Assembly (NCBI GenBank): GCA_016946835.1
Contig: JACVTC010000283.1
Span: 1-60,284, forward strand
From: Neocallimastix lanati (nom. inval.)
Taxonomy: Eukaryota; Neocallimastigomycota; Neocallimastigomycetes; Neocallimastigales; Neocallimastigaceae
Direction: 5' to 3'
Length of the DNA stretch: 60,284 nt
The position numbers and the translations under genes are program-made. This document shows positions 34,066-43,221 of this stretch, one piece after another (position 1 is the stretch's first letter; each line of letters opens with the position of its first letter). A model generated the notes under the pieces. The model saw only the letters and a program-made list of their open reading frames with translations, was not told where the DNA came from and did no database searches.

Positions 34066-34970
34066 TAATTTTCATAAAACTTCTTGCGGTTATTTTCCAA
34101 TATAGAATTTAATTTAGGACAGTTTCGTTTGGTATGTCCTTCATTGCTACAAAACCAGTAAGTACTAATTTTCATTTCTTTCATCTTGTTAGTGAGATTT
34201 TCTATAGATACATTTTTATGGGTTTTTGGTTTGTTAAAATCATTTGAAATGTTCTTATTAAAATTACTTTTAGAGTTAAGGAGATTGTAACGAGTCTTAT
34301 CATAATATTCAGTACTATTTTTAATAGATAAACGATCAACTTTTTCAGCTATAGCGAATGCTTTGGTAATAGAAATATTGTCTTTAAGCATAACCTTTCT
34401 CCATGCGTCAGGATTATTGGTTAAGGAATCTGCATAATCTAAAACACTAATTTTTCTTCTTCTCTTTTTATCCAATTTATGGTACAAAGATCTATAACGG
34501 ACATTAAAATCTTTAACTTTCTCGTTCTTCTTTATTTTCATGGAACGCAATTCTCGCAACAAGTTGGTTTGATCTTCTTTAAGTCCATAAAAAGTCTTCA
34601 GATGATTTATTATTTCATCAAGGCTTGGGTAAGTGTTAGTAGATTCATTTTCTTCATCATCTTCTCCTTCACTATCGCTATCGAAATCAGAATCTTCATC
34701 TTCAGTAAGGTCATTTCCATCTTCTAGTTCTTGGATAATTTCTCTTGGTTCTCCAGAAGCCGTTAATATACAAGCAGTAAAAATAGTTTCAGGATCCTTG
34801 ATATGTTGGTATTTTATCCATGTCTTTAACTCATTTGCCCAGGAGTTGATGTCAAGGTTTTGTTTAGTAAGCTTTTCAAAATCTTTTAATTCTTTCTTTA
34901 ATTCTCTGAAGCTAAGCTTACTTTCTGGAGTACTCTCTGTTTGAGTACTGGAAGTACTGGATGTTCTCAT
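34053..34970 (-). CDS. gag: Element A Gag (intact)
   Basis: 305 residues from ATG 34970. It has an N-terminal Ser/Thr-rich stretch, then a capsid-like helical region (ELKKELKDFEKL, WIKYQH, YPSLDEIINHLKTFYG, FNVRYRSLYHKLD). An acidic run (EDEDSDFDSDSEGEDDEE) sits near residues 92-110. The C-terminal zinc knuckle is atypical: it reads YWFCSNEGHTKRNC, so the first Cys of CCHC is Tyr, whereas the related B gag has CFFC. The stop lies at the frameshift signal. Role: structural protein of the virus-like particle, binding element RNA. Confidence 0.93.
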   Translation of the reverse strand: MRTSSTSSTQTESTPESKLSFRELKKELKDFEKLTKQNLDINSWANELKTWIKYQHIKDPETIFTACILTASGEPREIIQELEDGNDLTEDEDSDFDSDSEGEDDEENESTNTYPSLDEIINHLKTFYGLKEDQTNLLRELRSMKIKKNEKVKDFNVRYRSLYHKLDKKRRRKISVLDYADSLTNNPDAWRKVMLKDNISITKAFAIAEKVDRLSIKNSTEYYDKTRYNLLNSKSNFNKNISNDFNKPKTHKNVSIENLTNKMKEMKISTYWFCSNEGHTKRNCPKLNSILENNRKKFYENYLNH

Positions 34971-35476
34971 AAAATAAAATTTATTGTATCTATAGAATGC
35001 TAAACCTCTTAATGTATAAATTGTTATAAAAAAGTAAAAATAAAAAAAATTAAAAAAAATAAATCTTTTAACTAATAAAATTATTAATTATTTATTATTA
35101 TTAATCACTTATTAAATTATAATAATCGTGCAATCTGATAGTACACACTGTCTGACGTGCAGCTTACTTCTTGAAAGGTGTCATGCCACGCGTGTGCCAC
35201 GGTTACTATTTTCAATATAAAAAATAGCAGTCCAGAGCCTACTATCCCAATTACTATGTAGGATAAACTTAACCCGGAAATCTATGCACGAATATTAGTT
35301 TAATTTAATATTAATTAATATTTTTAACAATTAATAATAATTAGTTAAAAATATAAAAATTGTTTTCTTTTTTAAAAAAATATTTGTTTTATTAGAAAAA
35401 TTATTTATTAATATTATAATTTTATCCCCAATGTATTAATTTATTATTATATTCCCCGATATCTCCACCAATTTTT
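34971..35476 (-). other. Element A leader and primer-binding site
   Basis: The primer site TGGTGGAGATATCGGGGA is at 35453-35470 on the minus strand, 6 bp inside the 5' LTR. The rest is untranslated leader with a relatively G+C-rich patch at about 35130-35260 that contains the palindrome CACGCGTG. This patch stands out in an otherwise A+T-rich leader and may be structured. The left inverted-repeat arm ends inside this leader, at the window edge. Confidence 0.75.
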
Positions 35477-36222
35477 CATGGTATGGTTCATATAGTTTTA
35501 GGAATATAATAATAATTAACACAAATAATAAAATTACAATAAAAAAAAAATAATTTGTTTTAAAATCAATATTTATTTATTTAAATTTATAAAAGAAAAA
35601 TAATAATATAATTATTTATTTAATAAAAAGAAAGTTATTCATTATATTTTATTTCACTAAAAATTACATGTATTTATATTTTTTTATCAAATTAAAATTT
35701 GTAAAGCCTAACTATTTCTTAATAAACTAATTACTAATTATTTTAATAAATAAAACATTTAAATTGAAATTGAATTATTATTTTAGTTAATAATATTATT
35801 GTTATAAATATTAGTTTTATATTATTGAATTATTAATTATTTAATAATAGTTTAATATTAATATATATAAAATAAAAATAAAGAGATTATACAGAATATT
35901 TTAATTGTGGTTTAGTTAAATTTAGTAATTAAAAATAAATTTAAATTGATAACGAAAATTGTAATAACTAATTAAATAGATTTGATTATTTTCAATATAT
36001 CATATTACAAAATAAATATAATATTAATATATTAAGTGGGCAAGGACAATATTCTTGGCTAAAGATTTTTAATACATTATAATGGAATCGGATCGATAAT
36101 TCAAAAAGGAATTATAAGTTAATTGGTGATTTATTAACTTAAGATTTCTATTTAGTAATATTTGAAGAATATTGGAAAGTTCCAATTATATAGAATAGAA
36201 TAATCTATAAGGTTAGAATAAT
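35477..36222 (-). repeat. 5' LTR of element A, 3' part
   Basis: The first 746 bp (plus coordinates) of the A 5' LTR, interrupted at 36222 by element D. The remaining 52 bp are at 43170-43221. ATAAT is duplicated at 36218-36222 and 43170-43174. Confidence 0.95.
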
Positions 36223-36911
36223 TGTTAAAATTAAGATATAAAATAGTTTTATGATTAATAACGTTACTAGGTTAATATGTTGAATTATATATTAATAATC
36301 CAACAATAATTAATTAATAATAATATAAAAATAATATAAGATAAATAGTTAAGTTATTTAAACACTTAATATCTAAGAATATTTTAAATAATAATTTCTT
36401 TGAAGGATTTATGAAAATATTTATTTATTGAATTATTAGTATATAATTATTGTAAATACAATAACCTTACAAAGAACATAAAAGATAGATTTTTACATCT
36501 TTCTTTTATACTTTGTAAGTTACATAATAATAGTATTTAATTATAAGATAATAATAATATAGTAAAATGAATATTAATAAAATATTAAAATAATAACAAT
36601 ATCGATATGTTTAAAATATTTAATATAATTAAATAAATTTAATTTGTATAATTAATTTGAATAATTAAAAATAGTAATTAATATATATGATATAAACATA
36701 TATATAAACATAATATAAATAAATACATGTGACGTCATATGTAAATAATTGAAATTATTAATATAAATCTTATTTATTAATATTTTCAGAATTATTAGAC
36801 CTAAGATAATTCTTTAAATACTAAATAAGAATTTATATTAATTATTAATTAAATGTATATTGAAATGTGAATAACTGAAATTGAGATTTCAATTCAGTTA
36901 TAATTTCAACA
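36223..36911 (-). repeat. 3' LTR of element D, 689 bp
   Basis: On the minus strand a TATA box (GTATAAAAG, near 36505) lies inside an imperfect inverted repeat spanning 36466-36519 (CTTACAAAG ... CTTTGTAAG). The CACGTCATATG-like patch at 36728-36742 (GTGACGTCATATG) contains a TGACGTCA palindrome, a classic CREB/ATF-type site. Confidence 0.95.
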
Positions 36912-37462
36912 ATGCCCTCCTATAAAAATCGGATTCAAGACGATTTTTGTGTAACGATAAGGAGGACTAAATTTTTTGTTAAAAATTTTTTGAAATTTCT
37001 TAAATTAAAATTTTTTTAGTTTATAAAGGAGGAAGGCCACTTGAGTCCTTTTAAATTTTAAAAGGAAACCCTTTATAAGTGACCATTTCATTGAAATTTT
37101 GAAATTTCTAAAATTTAATAAAATTAAAATTTTGTTATAAAAATTGATGTTTAAGAATATGATGGTACCATTTTTAAATGTTTTTGATTAAAAATTTTTG
37201 AAATTGAAATTTTGAAATTTTAATTTCAATTAACTTTTTAATTTTATGCATTAACTTTAAAAAAATTGAAAATTATAATAATTAATGAATTTATGAATAA
37301 ATTTTGATTATAAATTGATAGTTGTAAGTGTAACATAGCTATGTTTTTGAATTTTGAAAATTTTGAAAATTTCGAAATTTTGAAATTGAAATTTGACTGA
37401 AAAATTGATAATAATAAAATAAAATTTAAAAACGAATTAATAATAATAAAAAATAAAATTTC

Positions 37463-37524
<62 letters not shown>

Positions 37525-37542
37525 AATATTATTATTATCATT
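36912..37542 (-). other. Element D 3' untranslated region with polypurine tract and 54-nt homopolymer
   Basis: The polypurine tract AGGAGGGCAT abuts the 3' LTR at about 36912-36921. An 8-bp hairpin AAAAATCG/CGATTTTT (36924-36948) lies beside it. A run of 54 T (A on the coding strand) is at 37466-37519, just after the pol stop. The open frame 37244-37465 looks fortuitous. Confidence 0.8.
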
Positions 37543-40500
37543 TTAGTTATAAGCTATTGAAATAGGTTTTCTTCCATTTTGTAAATATTGTAAATAAATA
37601 TTTTGATTTCGGGGGTTATTTTCAACTTCGTCTGAAGGAACCCAATTGTAAGCAGTTCTATATTTATACCTGATTCTGTATTCATATTGATTCTTTTTAT
37701 AATTAGTTCTAAATCCTGAGATTTCAATTATATCATTAACAGATTCATCATGAGTTCTTCTTTTTAAAAACTTTTGAGGTGTTGGAATAAAAGGTTCTAA
37801 CTCCGAAACATGGAATATAGGATGATGTTTTGGAAAAGGTGACCTTTTAATATCTATTTTATAATTATGATTATTCAGAACATCTATTACTTTATATGGT
37901 CCATATTTACAAGGAGCTAACTTTGAACTATCTTCGATATTTAGTGATGGAGGAGCTTGTATCCAAACTAAATCATTTTCTTTAAATATTGGAGGTGGCA
38001 TTCTCTTTTTATCTGCGTGTATTTTATATAGTTCTTTTGACCTTAATAAAACATCTTTAATATGATTAAAGTTCATGCTTAAGTCCTTAATAATTTTATT
38101 ATTAGTATCAATATCAGGTAATAAGAAAAATTCATCCATAGATGGATGAAAACCATAATTAATAAAGAAGGGTGTTTCTTTTGTAGATTCATTAATGGAG
38201 TTATTATAAACAAATTCAGCAAGGTGAATCCATTCAATCCAATCATCATGATAATATGATTTTGAGTAAGCTCTTAAATATTGTTCAATAAAAGAATTAC
38301 ATCTTTCAACTTGACCAACTGTTTCATGATGGTCAGTTGTAGCGATTTTTGATTTAATGTTTAAATATTCCATTACTTCTTTCCAAAGAGCACTTGTAAA
38401 TTGAGATCCTCTATCTGTATACATATCACAAGGCAATCCGTGTAGTTTAAATATATTTGTAATGAAAGCTTTGGCAGTTTGTTTGGCATCAGGTATTTGT
38501 TTAAACGGAATTAAATGAATCATCTTAGAGAAACGATCAACAACTACCATAATAACGGTGTATCCTTTAGAATAAGGAAGACCACATAGAAAATCAATTT
38601 CGATAGACTTCCAAGGTCTATCAGGAGTATCTAAAGGTTGTAAAAGACCATATTTTCTATGTCTATTAACCTTGTTTCTTGCACAACATTCACAAGAATT
38701 AACATAACTTATAACATCTTCATGTATTTTTGGCCACCAAAAGTTTCTTGTAATTAGTTCTAAAGTTCTTCTTATACCAAGATGTCCAGAAGTGGGTTTT
38801 TCATGATATTTTTCTAAAATTTCTAATCTAAGTGATTCAGGAATATAAATTAAATTGTTATATAATATAATATTATCTTTTATTTTAAATCTTTCCATTT
38901 TCCTAAATGGTTTATAAGCATAATTATTTTTAATATTGTTTTCACTAAAGTATAATTTAATATCTTCAGCAGTAGCATCTTCTTTAATAGCATCAATAAT
39001 TTTTTCTAGTAAATTACTCATAATTCCTATAAAACAGGGAACTTCTTTTACATTTTTAATATCTAATATATTTTCTGGTTTAATATCTTCGTTATTCTTC
39101 ATATAGTCAGGTCTTCTTGAAAGACTATCTGGTTTCCCATTTTTAGTTCCTTGTCTATATATAAGTTGGAAATCATATTCCTGAAAGAATAAGTGCCATC
39201 TATGCTGTCTTTGATTACCAACTTTTCCTCCTAAAGTATAGATTAAATTTCTATGGTCAGTATAGACAGTAATTTTATGTTTTGCACCAAGTAAAAGATG
39301 TCGCCAAGTTAAGAAAGAATCTCTAATAGCTAATAACTCTTTTTCTGTAATGGTATAATTTATTTCGGAGCCTTGTAAACTTCTTGAAAAGTAAGCAACA
39401 GGATGTAATTTATTATTTTCATCTTTCTGAGATAAAACAGCACCTATAGCATAGTTACTTGCATCACATTCTACTATGAATGGTTTAGTTACATCTGGGT
39501 GATGCAGTACTGGAGAAGTAGTTAATTTACTTTTTAATAATTTAAATGAATTTTCACAATTTGTATCCCAAATAAATTTTGTATTTTTTCTTGTTAAATT
39601 ATGGAGAGGCTTAGCTATTTTTGCAAAATTTTTTACAAATCTCCTATAGTAATTACATAAGCCTAAAAATCGTTGTACTTCTTTAATATTTTTCGGAGTT
39701 GGCCACTCTTCTATAGATTTAATTTTCTTTGGGTCAGTAGATACACCATCACCAGATAAAATGTAACCTAGGAATTCAACTTTTTCTTTATCGAATTCAC
39801 ATTTTTCTAATTTTGCGTATAAATTATTATTAATTAAAGTTTGTAATACACTTCTTACTTGTTTGTGATGTTCTTCCAAATCCTCAGAATAAATTAAAAT
39901 ATCATCCAAATATAAAATAACACTTTTTTCCAAATAAGGTCTGAGTACAGAATTAATAAATGATTGGAAAGTGGCTGGGGCATTTTTCAACCCAAAAGGC
40001 ATTACGAGATATTCGTAATGACCATATTTAGTTCGAAAAGCTGTTTTATATTCATCCCCCTCTTTTATACGAATTAGGTTATAGGCAGATCTTAGATCTA
40101 ATTTTGTGAAATATTTTGCACTTTTAACCTTTTCAATGATATCATTAATAAGTGGAAGAGGATATGAATTTCTAATGGTAACAGCGTTTAACTTTTTGTA
40201 ATCCACACACAATCTTAAAGAACCATCTTTCTTTTTTTGAAATAAGACAGGATAACCAGCTGGAGATTCAGAAGGTCTAATAAATCCCTTCTTTAAATTT
40301 TCTTCTATATATTCTTTTAAAACTTTATTTTCTTCTTCAGATAATGGGTAGATAGGTCCATAATGAAGAGAAGCATCCTTTTCTAAAACTATTTTACAGT
40401 CAGTTAAACGATGTGGCGGTAGTTTATCTGCTTCTTTCTTACTAAATACAACAGCCAAATCTCGATATTGAAGCGGAATATTTTCGATTTTTATATCTTC

Positions 40501-41175
40501 AATATCTTCTTCATAATTTTCTTTATTTGTTAAAAATGAATAAATTAAATAATTATAGTTAAATTTATTATTAATTTTATATTTTTTATTTTGGTGATTG
40601 TTTTTTAATTTAAAAAATATTTTATTGGTTAAAAAATTAAATTTTTTATGAAGAAATTTTTTATATTTATTAAGTTTAAAATTTAATTTATTTTGATTAA
40701 AATTTTTGAAATTTTTTGAATTTTTTGTATAATTAAATTTTTTTATGAATTTATGTTTTAAAAAATAATTTTTTAAAAATCTTTTTATCACTGAATTAAA
40801 CCGAGAATAATATTGTGGATTTTTATTAGCATTTTTATTAATTTTGTTATAAAAGTGAGAATCTAAATAAGAATATAGGAAGTTTTTATTATAATCGTAA
40901 TGAATATGAAACTTCCTCATAAATTGATTTCCAAAAAGTAATTTTGTTGGAATAAAATTCGAAATTAAAAATTTTTCTTTAAAATTTTTAAAATAAACTT
41001 TTTTATTTTCATTAATTTTAATTTGAAATTTTAGCCAAACATAATTCTTTATCTGGGTTGTATCACCAGAAATTCCTTTGACTAAAATTTTTGATTTTAA
41101 ATTATATTTTTTCAAGTTTAAAGTTTTTACTAAATCTTCTGTAATAAAATTACAGAAGGAGCCTGAATCTAACAT
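37543..41175 (-). CDS. pol: Element D Pol polyprotein with chromodomain-like C-terminus
   Basis: 1210 codons from the Met just before the protease DSGS motif. The frame is open upstream to the slippery site at 41379, so the real product is Gag-Pol by -1 shift. Protease is residues 1 to about 105. An unusually basic Lys/Asn/Phe-rich insert follows at about 110-205. RT has LCVDYKKLNAV and YLDDILIYS (near 425). RNase H has VECDASNYAIGAVL, YTDHRNL and DSLSR. The integrase zinc finger has HLGIRRTLELI and CECCARNK, and the core has IEIDFLCG, TDRGSQF and ETVGQVERCN. A C-terminal segment (about 1140-1195, with YEYRIRYKYRTAYNWVPSDE) looks like a divergent chromodomain, which in chromoviruses steers integration to particular chromatin. 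Confidence 0.95.
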   Translation of the reverse strand: MLDSGSFCNFITEDLVKTLNLKKYNLKSKILVKGISGDTTQIKNYVWLKFQIKINENKKVYFKNFKEKFLISNFIPTKLLFGNQFMRKFHIHYDYNKNFLYSYLDSHFYNKINKNANKNPQYYSRFNSVIKRFLKNYFLKHKFIKKFNYTKNSKNFKNFNQNKLNFKLNKYKKFLHKKFNFLTNKIFFKLKNNHQNKKYKINNKFNYNYLIYSFLTNKENYEEDIEDIKIENIPLQYRDLAVVFSKKEADKLPPHRLTDCKIVLEKDASLHYGPIYPLSEEENKVLKEYIEENLKKGFIRPSESPAGYPVLFQKKKDGSLRLCVDYKKLNAVTIRNSYPLPLINDIIEKVKSAKYFTKLDLRSAYNLIRIKEGDEYKTAFRTKYGHYEYLVMPFGLKNAPATFQSFINSVLRPYLEKSVILYLDDILIYSEDLEEHHKQVRSVLQTLINNNLYAKLEKCEFDKEKVEFLGYILSGDGVSTDPKKIKSIEEWPTPKNIKEVQRFLGLCNYYRRFVKNFAKIAKPLHNLTRKNTKFIWDTNCENSFKLLKSKLTTSPVLHHPDVTKPFIVECDASNYAIGAVLSQKDENNKLHPVAYFSRSLQGSEINYTITEKELLAIRDSFLTWRHLLLGAKHKITVYTDHRNLIYTLGGKVGNQRQHRWHLFFQEYDFQLIYRQGTKNGKPDSLSRRPDYMKNNEDIKPENILDIKNVKEVPCFIGIMSNLLEKIIDAIKEDATAEDIKLYFSENNIKNNYAYKPFRKMERFKIKDNIILYNNLIYIPESLRLEILEKYHEKPTSGHLGIRRTLELITRNFWWPKIHEDVISYVNSCECCARNKVNRHRKYGLLQPLDTPDRPWKSIEIDFLCGLPYSKGYTVIMVVVDRFSKMIHLIPFKQIPDAKQTAKAFITNIFKLHGLPCDMYTDRGSQFTSALWKEVMEYLNIKSKIATTDHHETVGQVERCNSFIEQYLRAYSKSYYHDDWIEWIHLAEFVYNNSINESTKETPFFINYGFHPSMDEFFLLPDIDTNNKIIKDLSMNFNHIKDVLLRSKELYKIHADKKRMPPPIFKENDLVWIQAPPSLNIEDSSKLAPCKYGPYKVIDVLNNHNYKIDIKRSPFPKHHPIFHVSELEPFIPTPQKFLKRRTHDESVNDIIEISGFRTNYKKNQYEYRIRYKYRTAYNWVPSDEVENNPRNQNIYLQYLQNGRKPISIAYN

Positions 41176-41345
41176 AGATTCAGTTTTTAATTTATTATTA
41201 TCATTTTTAATATTTTTTATATTATTTGAAAATGATGTTGGAATATATGTATCAAATAAAAGGAAAGTTGAAGGTAATTTTTTATTTACTACATTATTAA
41301 ATGTAGGAAAATTATAATGAAGAATTCTTGTGTTTTTTATTATAT

Positions 41346-41379
41346 TGGACTTCTGTTGAAGTCCATTGTTTAGTTTTTT
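41346..41379 (-). promoter_or_regulatory. -1 frameshift signal of element D
   Basis: AAAAAAC at 41373-41379 (minus) reads A AAA AAC in the gag frame and is directly followed by the TAA stop at 41370-41372. After a 7-nt spacer, an 8-bp perfect stem TGGACTTC/GAAGTCCA with a 4-nt loop occupies 41346-41365. The pol frame is -1 to gag and open through the site. Confidence 0.88.
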
Positions 41380-42446
41380 GTTTTATTATTATTGCTACTA
41401 GTTTTATTACTATTATAATTGTTATTATTGTAATTATTATTATAATTACTTTTGTTATTATAATTGTTATTAGAATTATAATTTTTATCATGATTAATAT
41501 GGGTACTAACGTGTTTTGAATGTTTATTATTACTGCTTCTAGAAAGTTTTGAATTACCATTATTTGATTTTATTTGATTTTTTGTTTTTAATGTATTTTC
41601 AAGTAAAATACATTTAGTATAAATAGTACCAAGATCAACAGGGAATTCTTCCATTTCTTCAATTACTTCTTGGAATTTTGAATGTAACCCATTATAGAAA
41701 ATTAAAACTAAGGCTTCTTCACTGAATCCAAGACCATTCGAAAGAGTTCTAAATTGTTCAATATAATCATTTATTTTCCCATAGTTATGTTTCAATTTTA
41801 TTAATTGAATCTTAGCTAATTTTTTGCTTGCAACGTTGGAAAATGCTTTTCTTAATTCAGTAGTCAATTCAGAAAGAGTTTTTGGGTTAGTATCTTTGTA
41901 CGTAGCTAGATACCAATTACGAGCGCCATCTCTTAAACGGGATTTAATAAAGTTAATTTTGATATCTTCTGTAGCTTCTGAATTTGGATATGTTTTAAAG
42001 GTATCTTCACAAAGTTGACAGAATAGATCAGTTTCTTTAGTATCTCCAGAGAAAAATCCAGGTTCAGGAACTTGTTGTAAACGGTTTGAAAAAGCATTCC
42101 TCATAATAACATCATTGTCATCATCACGTCTAGTAATGGTAGATACATTATCCTCTTGTGTTCGACTAGTAGAAGGAATATCATTTGTAGCAATATTTAT
42201 ATTTAACTTTTCATCTAAAATTTTTGTTAAATTAGATAATTGATTAATAATATTTTTATTATCTTTGTAAAGTGTATAAAGTTTTTTTTGTAAGTCCTTG
42301 TTATATTCATTAAAATCTTCTTTTAATAAAAAACTATCATTAACAGAAGAAGCCAATTCGGATACAGTAACTTGGGCGTCAGACCTTAATTTATTAACTT
42401 CTGACATTGGAGCAATGTCAGCCCATACATTATTGTAAAAAGACAT
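41370..42446 (-). CDS. gag: Element D Gag
   Basis: 358 residues from ATG 42446, only 34 bp inside the 5' LTR. An N-terminal coiled-coil-like segment is followed by a retrotransposon Gag domain (FFSGDTKETDLFCQLCEDTF, DGARNWYLATY, YIEQFRTLSNGLGFSEEALVLIFYNGL). The C-terminal ~60 residues are Asn/Lys/Ser-rich low complexity. No CCHC zinc knuckle is visible, unlike A, B and C. The basic Asn-rich tail may do the RNA binding instead, which is an inference. The stop codon is part of the -1 frameshift signal. Confidence 0.93.
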   Translation of the reverse strand: MSFYNNVWADIAPMSEVNKLRSDAQVTVSELASSVNDSFLLKEDFNEYNKDLQKKLYTLYKDNKNIINQLSNLTKILDEKLNINIATNDIPSTSRTQEDNVSTITRRDDDNDVIMRNAFSNRLQQVPEPGFFSGDTKETDLFCQLCEDTFKTYPNSEATEDIKINFIKSRLRDGARNWYLATYKDTNPKTLSELTTELRKAFSNVASKKLAKIQLIKLKHNYGKINDYIEQFRTLSNGLGFSEEALVLIFYNGLHSKFQEVIEEMEEFPVDLGTIYTKCILLENTLKTKNQIKSNNGNSKLSRSSNNKHSKHVSTHINHDKNYNSNNNYNNKSNYNNNYNNNNYNSNKTSSNNNKTKN

Positions 42447-42480
42447 ATTAAAGTAGTAACCAAAACTAGGGTAAGGTTAT

Positions 42481-43169
42481 TGTTAAAATTAAGATATAAA
42501 ATAGTTTTATGATTAATAACGTTACTAGGTTAATATGTTGAATTATATATTAATAATCCAACAATAATTAATTAATAATAATATAAAAATAATATAAGAT
42601 AAATAGTTAAGTTATTTAAACACTTAATATCTAAGAATATTTTAAATAATAATTTCTTTGAAGGATTTATGAAAATATTTATTTATTGAATTATTAGTAT
42701 ATAATTATTGTAAATACAATAACCTTACAAAGAACATAAAAGATAGATTTTTACATCTTTCTTTTATACTTTGTAAGTTACATAATAATAGTATTTAATT
42801 ATAAGATAATAATAATATAGTAAAATGAATATTAATAAAATATTAAAATAATAACAATATCGATATGTTTAAAATATTTAATATAATTAAATAAATTTAA
42901 TTTGTATAATTAATTTGAATAATTAAAAATAGTAATTAATATATATGATATAAACATATATATAAACATAATATAAATAAATACATGTGACGTCATATGT
43001 AAATAATTGAAATTATTAATATAAATCTTATTTATTAATATTTTCAGAATTATTAGACCTAAGATAATTCTTTAAATACTAAATAAGAATTTATATTAAT
43101 TATTAATTAAATGTATATTGAAATGTGAATAACTGAAATTGAGATTTCAATTCAGTTATAATTTCAACA
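42481..43169 (-). repeat. 5' LTR of element D, 689 bp
   Basis: Partner of 36223-36911. On the minus strand it ends ...TTTTAACA and is followed by only 34 bp before gag. No TGGTGGAGA-type primer site is present in that gap; the nearest TGG is 18 nt from the LTR end. Confidence 0.95.
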
Positions 43170-43221
43170 ATAATTTATATTATTCTAGCACAATTAGTAT
43201 TATTTGTTCATTCTGTATTAA
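43170..43221 (-). repeat. 5' LTR of element A, distal 52 bp
   Basis: Continues the A LTR after the D insertion, beginning with the duplicated ATAAT and ending CATTCTGTATTA(A). Confidence 0.93.

Larger units (their letters stand above)
22880..35257 (-). repeat. Right arm of the ~12.4-kb inverted repeat
   Basis: Reverse complement of 1-12377. The right arm is the more complete and probably parental copy, because B and A here continue past both ends of the repeat into their own missing parts (B 3' half at 18851-22880, A 5' LTR beyond 35257). Confidence 0.97.
36223..43169 (-). mobile_element. Complete Ty3/Gypsy chromovirus element D (6947 bp)
   Basis: Flanked by 5-bp duplications ATAAT. LTRs of exactly 689 bp (36223-36911, 42481-43169) start TGTTGAAATTATAAC and end TTTTAACA on the element strand, and look identical. 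Gag and Pol are open and joined by a -1 frameshift signal. Both insertion and coding integrity indicate a very young, potentially active element. It inserted into the LTR of element A after A was in place. Confidence 0.97.
29249..43221 (-). mobile_element. Intact Ty3/Gypsy element A, its 5' LTR split by element D
   Basis: After removing D (36223-43169) and its 5-bp duplication, A is about 7.0 kb with two 793-bp LTRs that look identical over everything I compared. This implies very recent insertion. The minus-strand order is 5' LTR, primer site, ~0.5-kb leader, gag, -1 frameshift signal, pol, polypurine tract, 3' LTR. All coding frames are open. Between the A 3' LTR and the F solo LTR there is a 53-bp A+T-rich remnant of block G. 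Confidence 0.93.

Noticed and set aside
34479-34944. Plus-strand ORFs opposite element A gag
   Set aside because: Shadows of the intact gag on the other strand; the Ser-rich run mirrors its acidic codons.
41312-41560. An 82-codon Ile-rich minus ORF between gag and pol of element D
   Set aside because: Alternate-frame reading of the Asn-rich gag tail; the real link between gag and pol is the -1 site.
29249-43221. A clean target duplication for element A
   Set aside because: The flanks (AATTGT-like and TTATG-like) do not match, so I report homology-defined ends only.
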